Shown in pieces: positions 5,902 to 10,333 of a stretch of DNA of 10,333 bases. The stretch spans positions 1 through 10,333 of the forward strand of contig JACDCH010000350.1 in assembly GCA_013694495.1 (NCBI GenBank). The letters run 5' to 3'. Source of the stretch: Acidimicrobiia bacterium. GTDB lineage: Bacteria; Actinomycetota; Acidimicrobiia; Acidimicrobiales; JACDCH01. The first letter of the stretch is position 1. Each line of letters starts with the position of its first letter. The notes under the pieces were generated by a model. That model ran no database searches. It worked only from the letters and a program-made list of their open reading frames with translations, and was not told the origin of the DNA. A program made the translations under genes and the position numbers.

Positions 5902-6960
5902 GCCCCCGAGCCGCTTCAGCGTGAGCTCGGCGTCGGTGCGGATCCGGGCGAGGAGCTCGGCCACGGTGGGCAGCTCGTCGATGACGCCGGCGACCTGGCC
6001 GCTGGGCAGGATGCCGACCTCGGGCCGGCCGTCGACCATCGTCGCCTTGATGAGCATCGGCGCGTTGGCGGCCAGCGCGACCTGGCTCCACGTGAGGTCC
6101 TGGTTGCGCTTCATCGCCAGCCCTTCCTTCACCAGCGCCGCGAACGAGGTGCCGGTCTCCTTGCGGAAGCGCAGGGCCGCAGCTGCGGCCCGGGGGAAGC
6201 GGAGCAGCTTCGGCGAGCGCTCGATGCGGTCGACCACCTCGGTGCGGATGACCCGCTGGGGAGCGCCGTCGAGGGCAGTGGTGACGACGGTGTCGGTGGG
6301 CGTGGCCGCCACGTACAGGACCTTGACCCCGGCCGGCACGTGGCTCTCGGCGGTGAGCAGGAACCGCGTGCCCATGGCGATGCCGTCGGCGCCGTAGGCG
6401 AGGGCGGCCACGAGGCCCCGGCCGTCGAAGAAGCCGCCGGCGGCGAGCACAGGGATGGACGCCCCCACCGCGTCGACGACGGCGGGGAGGAGCAGCGTGG
6501 TGGGCACGACGCCGGTGTGGCCGCCGCCCTCGCCGCCCTGGGCGATGACCGCGTCGACGCCCATCTCGAGCACCTTCTCGGCGTGGCGCCGGGCGCCGAC
6601 GGTGGGCATGACGAGCACGCCGGCGTCGTGGCAGCGGGCGACGGCGCCCTTCGTCGGGGCCCCGGCGAAGCTGACGAGGCGCACGCCCTCGGACACGACG
6701 AAGGCGACCCGTTCTTCGAGGTCGGGTTGGTCGGCCCGGAAGTTCACGCCGAACGGGCGGTCGGTGCGGTCCTTCACCTTTCGCACCGCGACCAGCAGCT
6801 GCTCGGGCGTCATGGTGACCGCGGCCAGGATCCCGAAGCCTCCGGCGGCGCTCGTCGCCGCGGTCAGCGACGCCCCCGACACCCAGCCCATGCCCGTCTG
6901 CACGACCGGCAGCTCGCAGCCGACGAGGGCACAGAACCGGGTGCGCAGTGGATCTGACAC
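5899..6960 (-). CDS. ipdC: IpdC-like flavin acyl-CoA reductase (nitronate monooxygenase fold)
   Basis: FMN-dependent TIM-barrel protein of the nitronate monooxygenase family, 353 residues. Visible are VVQTGMGWVSGA (19-30), FGVNFRAD (70-77), QGGEGGGHTG (141-150), AAGGFFDGRGL (173-183) and GADGIAMGTRFLL (190-202), which form the flavin phosphate site and the active-site histidine region. LTWSQVALAANAPMLIK in the C-terminal part resembles Mycobacterium IpdC as I remember it. Published work places IpdC after IpdF, acting on 5-OH HIC-CoA derivatives before EchA20. The GTG start at 6960 has no ribosome site; TAATCT ends six bases before it, suggesting a leaderless transcript. A palindrome overlaps that promoter and the start codon. 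It lies 58 bases after ipdB and its stop codon falls in repeat copy 3. Confidence 0.92.
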   Translation of the reverse strand: MSDPLRTRFCALVGCELPVVQTGMGWVSGASLTAATSAAGGFGILAAVTMTPEQLLVAVRKVKDRTDRPFGVNFRADQPDLEERVAFVVSEGVRLVSFAGAPTKGAVARCHDAGVLVMPTVGARRHAEKVLEMGVDAVIAQGGEGGGHTGVVPTTLLLPAVVDAVGASIPVLAAGGFFDGRGLVAALAYGADGIAMGTRFLLTAESHVPAGVKVLYVAATPTDTVVTTALDGAPQRVIRTEVVDRIERSPKLLRFPRAAAAALRFRKETGTSFAALVKEGLAMKRNQDLTWSQVALAANAPMLIKATMVDGRPEVGILPSGQVAGVIDELPTVAELLARIRTDAELTLKRLGG

Positions 6961-6970
6961 GCCGTCAGAT
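6952..6970. promoter_or_regulatory. Palindromic operator at the ipdC start
   Basis: ATCTGACACGCCGTCAGAT has 7-base arms ATCTGAC/GTCAGAT. On the minus strand its core reads CTGACGG-CGT-GTCAG, the same as the site at 9428-9442 except for the central three bases. It covers the -10-like hexamer and the first bases of ipdC, an ideal place for a repressor. A TetR-type dimer is a reasonable guess. Confidence 0.65.
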
Positions 6971-6972
6971 TA
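6967..6972 (-). promoter_or_regulatory. Candidate -10 element of ipdC (leaderless)
   Basis: TAATCT on the minus strand, followed by GACGGC and then the GTG start. The six-base gap fits transcription starting at the GTG itself. No clear -35 is visible upstream. AT-rich hexamers are rare in this sequence, which adds some weight. Confidence 0.45.
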
Positions 6973-7018
6973 CGAGCGGCGCCGCCGCCGGGCCGAACCC
7001 GCGCTCCCCGACCGGGCG

Positions 7019-7795
7019 CTAGGGGTTCGGCACCTCCTGCTCCCTCGTCGCCGCCGGGTCGATGACCTCGCGGATGAGGGCCAGCTCGTCGTCGGTGGGC
7101 AACCGTGACTCGGGGACGTCGTCGGGCACCACCAGGTCGAAGCCGGTGGCGGCGGCGACCTCCTCGACTGTCACGCCGGGGTGCAGCGAGCGCAGGCGCA
7201 TGCGGTGGTCGGTGGTCTCGAAGTCGAGGACGCAGAGGTTCGTCACGACCCGGCGGATCTCGTGGTACCGGGCCACCTCGGGGCCGAGCTCGGCCGCCCG
7301 GTCGTAGCCGATGCCGCACACCGTGTCGACCTTCTCGCACACCACCTTGGGGCCGTGGTTCGGCACCCAGTACGACGTCGTGTGGTTGATGGTGTTCCCC
7401 GGCGCCCCGCGGTAGCCGAGCAGCTGCGTGCGGGGCTGCTGGTAGTCGCCGATGGCGGCGATGTTCTGGTTGCCGTAGCGGTCGACCTGGGTGGCGCCCA
7501 TCATCACGTGGCGCTTGGCGTTCCAGACCCAGTCGAACATGTGCCGGTACGGGTTGAAGTGCTCGATCACCAGGTCGGCCGGCGCCGGCACGGCCTCGTC
7601 GTTGGCCACGAGCTTCGCCTCGCCGTCGGTCATGGCCAGGTCGGGCTCGAAGGTGGCCCGCGCCAGGCGCCCGCCGATCATCGGGATGGTGCCGATCGGG
7701 TTGCAGATGATCTCGCCGTCGCCCCGGAAGACGTCGGCCACCGCGACGACGCACACCTCGGCGCGGGTCGGTGCCCCGAGCTCGAGCTCGGTCAC
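7019..7795 (-). CDS. ipdB: IpdB, beta subunit of COCHEA-CoA hydrolase
   Basis: Second subunit of a CoA-transferase-fold enzyme, 258 residues. VCVVAVADVFRGDGEIICNP opens the protein, followed by the family-typical LAMTDGEAKLVAND, AKRHVMMGATQVDRYGNQNI, GAPGNTINHTTSYWVPNH and a C-terminal LHPGVTVEEV with LPTDDELALIREVIDP. These blocks match Mycobacterium IpdB as I remember it, better than they match classical acetate or glutaconate CoA-transferases. With IpdA it hydrolyses the last six-membered steroid ring (COCHEA-CoA). The GTG start at 7795 overlaps the ipdA stop by four bases (GTGA), so the two subunits are coupled for equal output. The gene ends 58 bases before ipdC. Confidence 0.94.
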   Translation of the reverse strand: MTELELGAPTRAEVCVVAVADVFRGDGEIICNPIGTIPMIGGRLARATFEPDLAMTDGEAKLVANDEAVPAPADLVIEHFNPYRHMFDWVWNAKRHVMMGATQVDRYGNQNIAAIGDYQQPRTQLLGYRGAPGNTINHTTSYWVPNHGPKVVCEKVDTVCGIGYDRAAELGPEVARYHEIRRVVTNLCVLDFETTDHRMRLRSLHPGVTVEEVAAATGFDLVVPDDVPESRLPTDDELALIREVIDPAATREQEVPNP

Positions 7796-8649
7796 GCCGC
7801 CGCCTCCGCGGCCCGCTTCTCCTGGTAGTCCGACTCGGAGAGGTCGAGCCAGGCGGACTTGAACTCGGCCCACGCTTCCGCCGACTTGGCCGAGGCGGCG
7901 TAGGACTTCTGGAACGTCTCGTCGCGGTCGTAGTCGGGGACGCAGCTCGTGAAGTGGGCGCCGCCGGTGGCCTCGACGACGCCGTCGACCTGCAGCCGGC
8001 TGATCAGCAGCCGGGTGAGCCCCACGGTCGGCTCGAGGTCGTCGGTGGGCACCACGTACTCGGCCGACACGTAGGCCTTGTCGGCTGCGCCCACGAAAAG
8101 GTCGTCGAAGTAGGGGTCGGGCCCGAGGTAGCCGGCGTTGCCGCGTGGGTCGGCCCGGTTCAGGTGCACGAGCGCGGCGTCGAGGCGCAGCGCGGGCGCG
8201 GCCACGAGCGTCTCGCCGTCGTCGTACGGCGACGTCACCGTGCGCAGGCGCGGGTTGTCGCGGAACAGGTCGGAGCCGAGGCCGACCCGGGTCGGCAGGA
8301 ACGGCACCCGCCAGTTCGCCGCCTGCAGGCCCAGCAGCAGGAGCCCCTCGTCCCACGGCTCGTCCTCGATCGCGCCGGACTGCCGGGCGGCGCGGAAGTG
8401 GGGCTCGAGCGGGATCGTGTCGAGCGACACGAACGCGTAGACCGCCTTGCGGACCTTGCCGGCGGCGCAGAGCAGGCCGAGGTCGGGGCCGCCGTAGGCG
8501 ACGATGGTGAGGTCGTCGAGGTCCGAGCGGAGGATCGCCCGGATCAGCGACATCGGCTTGCGCCGGCTCCCCCACCCGCCGATGCCGATGGTCATGCCGG
8601 AGCGGAGCTCGGCCACGACTTCGTCCTCGGTCATGCGCTTGTCGGTCAT
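7792..8649 (-). CDS. ipdA: IpdA, alpha subunit of COCHEA-CoA hydrolase
   Basis: First subunit of the ring-C hydrolase, with a CoA-transferase family I fold, 285 residues. The N-terminus MTDKRMTEDEVVAELRSGMT leads to IGIGGWGSRRKPMSLIRAIL, TIVAYGGPDLGLLCAAGKV, then FVSLDTIP and SGAIEDEPWDEGLLLLGLQAA. The glutamate in WDEG (residue 101) is the likely counterpart of the catalytic glutamate described for IpdA, which replaces the usual CoA-transferase residue in the partner subunit. TVTSPY, RLDAALVHLNRADPRGNAGYLGPDPYFDDLF and GGAHFTSCVPDYDRDETFQ complete the fold. The ATG at 8649 overlaps the echA20 stop (ATGA). The match to Mycobacterium IpdA from memory is strong throughout. Confidence 0.94.
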   Translation of the reverse strand: MTDKRMTEDEVVAELRSGMTIGIGGWGSRRKPMSLIRAILRSDLDDLTIVAYGGPDLGLLCAAGKVRKAVYAFVSLDTIPLEPHFRAARQSGAIEDEPWDEGLLLLGLQAANWRVPFLPTRVGLGSDLFRDNPRLRTVTSPYDDGETLVAAPALRLDAALVHLNRADPRGNAGYLGPDPYFDDLFVGAADKAYVSAEYVVPTDDLEPTVGLTRLLISRLQVDGVVEATGGAHFTSCVPDYDRDETFQKSYAASAKSAEAWAEFKSAWLDLSESDYQEKRAAEAAA

Positions 8650-9407
8650 CGGCTGGTGTCGGTCTCGCGCTTGGCGACGAAGGCGTCGCGGTGCTCGTCG
8701 GCCACGCCGGCGAGGTTGAGCTCGAACGTGAAGCCCTGCTCGAAGCGGTAGCTGCGCTTCACGTCCCACGGGTCGATGCCGTTCAGCGACTCCTTGGCGG
8801 CCCGGATGACCGTGGGCGACTTCGACGCGATCGTGGCCGCCACTTCGAGGGCGGCGGTGCGCAGCTCGTCGAGCGGGACCACCCGGAGGACGCTGCCGTG
8901 GTGGTGCAGCTGGGCGGCCGTGGCCGTGGCCGACGTGTACACCATCGCCCGCATGAGGTGCTGGGGAACGAGCCGCGACAGGTGGGTGGCGGCTCCCAGC
9001 GCGCCCCGGTCGACCTCGGGCAGGCCGAACGTGGCGTCGTCGCTGGCCACGATGACGTCGGCGTTGCCGACGAGCCCGATGCCGCCGCCCAGGCAGAAGC
9101 CGTTGACGGCGGCGACGACGGGCACCGGGCAGTCGTAGACCGCGGCGAAGGCGGCGTAGCAACCGCGGTTGGCACCGATCAGCGCGTCGTGGCCCTCGGT
9201 GGCCTGCATCTCCTTGATGTCGACGCCGGCGTTGAAGCCCCGCCCCTCGGCCCGGAGCACGACCACCCGGACCTTCGGGTCGCGGCCGTGGTCGGTGATC
9301 ACGGCGGCCAGCTCGAACCAGCCCGCCACCGTGAGGGCGTTGACCGGCGGGTTGTCCATGACGACCTCGGCGATGCCCCGCTCGTCGACCGTGCTGGAGA
9401 TCCCCAC
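8646..9407 (-). CDS. echA20: Crotonase-family ring-D hydrolase, EchA20-like
   Basis: Enoyl-CoA hydratase superfamily protein of 253 residues. EchA20 opens the five-membered ring of the bicyclic HIEC-CoA to give COCHEA-CoA, the IpdAB substrate. The oxyanion-hole motifs are GRGFNAGVDIKEMQ (56-69) and NGFCLGGGIGLVGNADVIVA (102-121). ATFGLPEVDRGALGAATHLSR follows, and the C-terminal EQGFTFELNLAGVADEHRDAF resembles EchA20 specifically. I chose GTG 9407: conserved protein begins there and a TACGGT hexamer ends seven bases upstream, suggesting a leaderless start. GTG 9416 is an alternative. The longer frame upstream (to 9539) covers non-conserved intergenic sequence. It is first in the operon and overlaps ipdA by four bases. 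Confidence 0.93.
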   Translation of the reverse strand: MGISSTVDERGIAEVVMDNPPVNALTVAGWFELAAVITDHGRDPKVRVVVLRAEGRGFNAGVDIKEMQATEGHDALIGANRGCYAAFAAVYDCPVPVVAAVNGFCLGGGIGLVGNADVIVASDDATFGLPEVDRGALGAATHLSRLVPQHLMRAMVYTSATATAAQLHHHGSVLRVVPLDELRTAALEVAATIASKSPTVIRAAKESLNGIDPWDVKRSYRFEQGFTFELNLAGVADEHRDAFVAKRETDTSR

Positions 9408-9414
9408 GGCCGGC

Positions 9415-9420
9415 ACCGTA
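9415..9420 (-). promoter_or_regulatory. Candidate -10 element of the echA20-ipdAB transcript
   Basis: TACGGT on the minus strand fits TANNNT and lies seven bases before the GTG at 9407. CTGACG (9442-9437), inside the palindrome, could serve as a weak -35 with a 16-base spacer. No ribosome site is visible, consistent with a leaderless message. Confidence 0.4.
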
Positions 9421-9427
9421 GCGAAAC

Positions 9428-9442
9428 CTGACGGTGCGTCAG
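9428..9442. promoter_or_regulatory. Palindromic operator upstream of echA20
   Basis: CTGACGGTGCGTCAG has perfect six-base arms CTGACG/CGTCAG. It shares CTGACGG and GTCAG in register with the ipdC site at 6954-6968. It occupies the -35 region and spacer of the proposed promoter. A second inverted pair, GCACCGT (9413-9419) and ACGGTGC (9431-9437), overlaps it, so the exact operator could be wider. It does not resemble the KstR2 consensus AnCAAGnnCTTGnT. Confidence 0.65.
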
Positions 9443-9479
9443 AAGGCCGCCTCCACGATCTCGGAGCCCGAGCGGCAAA

Positions 9480-9501
9480 ACTCATCGGAACCGCGATGAG
9501 T
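9480..9501. promoter_or_regulatory. Inverted repeat in the divergent intergenic region
   Basis: ACTCATCG (9480-9487) and CGATGAGT (9494-9501) are perfect 8-base arms around GAACCG. It lies 65 bases before the VOC start and 73 bases before echA20 on the other side. The symmetry suits a protein-binding site for the plus-strand genes. It has no T-run and no converging gene ends, so a terminator is unlikely. Confidence 0.45.
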
Positions 9502-9552
9502 CCTCGCGGCCGCCGTCGTTGCACCCGTCTGTCAACCACGACGCACGAACAC

Positions 9553-9558
9553 AGGAGG
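9553..9558 (+). promoter_or_regulatory. Ribosome binding site of the VOC gene
   Basis: AGGAGG lies seven bases before ATG 9566, a near-perfect site and the strongest in the window. It decides the start over ATG 9572 and contrasts with the leaderless-looking steroid genes. Confidence 0.8.
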
Positions 9559-9565
9559 CAACGAC

Positions 9566-9992
9566 ATGGACATGAAGCTCGAGCTGGTGGTGCTGCCGGT
9601 CAGCGACGTCGACCGGGCGAAGGCGTTCTACGAGAAGGCCGGTTTCCGAGTCGACGTCGACCACCGGGCCGGACCCGACTTCCGGGTCGTGCAACTCACG
9701 CCGCCGCGATCCGAGTGCTCGATCACCATCGGCACCGGCCTGACGCCGTCGGAGCCGGGCAGCGCCAAGGGGCTCCACCTCGTCGTCACCGACATCGAGG
9801 CGGCCCGGGGCGAGCTCGTCAAGCGCGACATCGACGTGAGCGAGCCGTTCCACTTCGGTGCCGAGGGTCAGGTCCCGGGGGTGCCACCCGGAGCACCTCA
9901 GCTACGCCACGTTTGCCACGTTCGACGACCCCGACGGCAACGGCTGGCTCCTCCAGGAGGTCGAGGCCCGCAACCCGGAGCGGGCGTGGTGA
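9566..9992 (+). CDS. VOC/glyoxalase-like protein, apparent one-base frameshift
   Basis: A small vicinal-oxygen-chelate protein of about 141 residues if repaired. From ATG 9566 it reads MDMKLELVVLPVSDVDRAKAFYEKAGF, then DFRVVQLTPP, CSITIGTGL, GLHLVVTDIEAARGELVKR and PFHFGAEGQVPG. Beyond about 9880 this frame becomes nonsense, while the next frame reads EHLSYATFATFDDPDGNGWLLQEVEARNPERAW and stops at TGA 9990-9992, the expected family ending. The shift needs one extra base between 9877 and 9889, where GGGGG and CCC runs lie. The first frame has no stop and continues in register into the sigma factor. Sequencing error, a real mutation or programmed frameshifting are all possible. The metal ligands are incomplete: no histidine lies at the usual N-terminal position. 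Its partner is the ECF sigma gene downstream. Confidence 0.75.
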
Positions 9993-10333
9993 CGGCCACC
10001 CTCGAGCGAGCCCTCGCCGGCGACGAGGCCGCGCTCGGCGAGCTCACCGGCCGCCACCGCCGGGAGCTGCACGTGCACTGCTACCGCATGCTCGCGTCGT
10101 TCGACGATGCAGAGGACGCCGTTCAGGAGACACTCCTGCGAGCCTGGGGCCGCCGCGCCGGCTTCGACGGCGGCACGATGTTCCGGGCCTGGCTCTACAG
10201 CATCGCCACGAACGTCTGCCTCGACGCCATCCGCCGGCGGGCCCGCAACCCGGTGGTGGCCCGCTCCTACGCCGAGGTGCCGTGGCTGCAGCCCTACCCC
10301 GACCCGCTCCTCGACGAGCTCGCACCCGACGAC
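9989..10333 (+). CDS. ECF-family RNA polymerase sigma factor, 3' end outside window
   Basis: An extracytoplasmic-function sigma factor that redirects RNA polymerase. The first 115 residues are present. The GTG at 9989 overlaps the corrected VOC stop (GTGA), implying coupling; GTG 9986 is an alternative. Region 2 is clear: LTGRHRRELHVHCYRMLASF, the DAEDAVQETLLRAW motif, FRAWLYSIATNVCLDAIRRR. VPWLQPYPDPLLDELAPDD follows. This last block is typical of the SigX5/SigG-like ECFs that carry a SnoaL-like C-terminal domain instead of using an anti-sigma factor. That domain would lie beyond the window, so this subclass is inference. Such sigma factors are often encoded with small VOC or DGPF-type proteins, as here. 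Region 4 is not in the window. Confidence 0.9.
   Translation, partial: MTATLERALAGDEAALGELTGRHRRELHVHCYRMLASFDDAEDAVQETLLRAWGRRAGFDGGTMFRAWLYSIATNVCLDAIRRRARNPVVARSYAEVPWLQPYPDPLLDELAPDD

Noticed and set aside
5899..6960. Annotation as a nitronate monooxygenase (nitroalkane oxidation)
   Set aside because: This is the automatic family label. The C-terminal LTWSQVALAANAPMLIK block and the position beside ipdAB point to IpdC.
7019..8649. Annotation as a generic glutaconate or 3-oxoacid CoA-transferase
   Set aside because: The fold is shared, but the motif blocks and the neighbours echA20 and ipdC fit IpdAB, which is a hydrolase.
9530..9536. TGTCAAC as an ECF41-type -35 element before the VOC-sigma genes
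   Set aside because: It resembles TGTCACA, but I find no CGTC -10 at suitable spacing downstream, so the call would rest on one weak half.
9408..9539. Upstream extension of echA20 to 9539
   Set aside because: The extension covers the palindromes and promoter-like sequence and has no resemblance to crotonases, whose N-terminus begins at about 9407.

Overview
The window is very GC-rich, and GTG is used freely as a start codon. Its genes look like those of an actinobacterium (Actinomycetota). A non-mycobacterial, Acidimicrobiia-like lineage is my guess only, because there is no rRNA or other decisive marker. Everything from position 1 to about 9407 is encoded on the minus strand. The last kilobase (9566 to the end) is on the plus strand.

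The core (2373-9407) is a contiguous, co-oriented set of seven genes. They closely resemble the actinobacterial enzymes that degrade the last two steroid rings (C and D), the HIP pathway known from cholesterol catabolism in Mycobacterium and Rhodococcus. In transcription order they are echA20 (ring-D hydrolase), ipdA and ipdB (ring-C hydrolase, CoA-transferase fold), ipdC (flavin acyl-CoA reductase), ipdE1 and ipdE2 (two-subunit acyl-CoA dehydrogenase) and fadA6 (thiolase). echA20-ipdA and ipdA-ipdB overlap by 4 bases, so they are probably translationally coupled. FadD3, IpdF, FadE31/32 and a KstR2 regulator are not in the window. An NTF2/SnoaL-like protein and an unrecognised 145-residue protein follow fadA6. 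After them come two housekeeping genes, maf (nucleotide pyrophosphatase) and the first part of a tRNA-dihydrouridine synthase gene that runs off the left edge.

Two kinds of non-coding structure stand out. (1) Near-identical 15-bp palindromes, CTGACGGNNNGTCAG, lie at the promoters of ipdC (6954-6968) and echA20 (9428-9442). Each sits with a -10-like hexamer 6-7 bases before a GTG start, which suggests leaderless transcripts controlled by one shared regulator. (2) A structured repeat of about 121 bp occurs three times: once between maf and dus, and twice in tandem between ipdC and ipdE1. Each copy has 12-base inverted arms around a spacer of exactly 26 bases whose sequence differs in every copy. 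A hairpin segment follows whose stem is kept by changes on both sides. In two copies the repeat supplies the stop codon of the gene before it, and an ATG follows one base later.

On the right, across a 158-bp divergent intergenic region with another palindrome (9480-9501), lie a VOC/glyoxalase-like gene and the start of an ECF sigma factor gene on the plus strand. The VOC gene carries an apparent one-base insertion near 9877-9889. Corrected, it ends in a GTGA overlap with the sigma gene. As given, its frame runs without a stop into the sigma factor.
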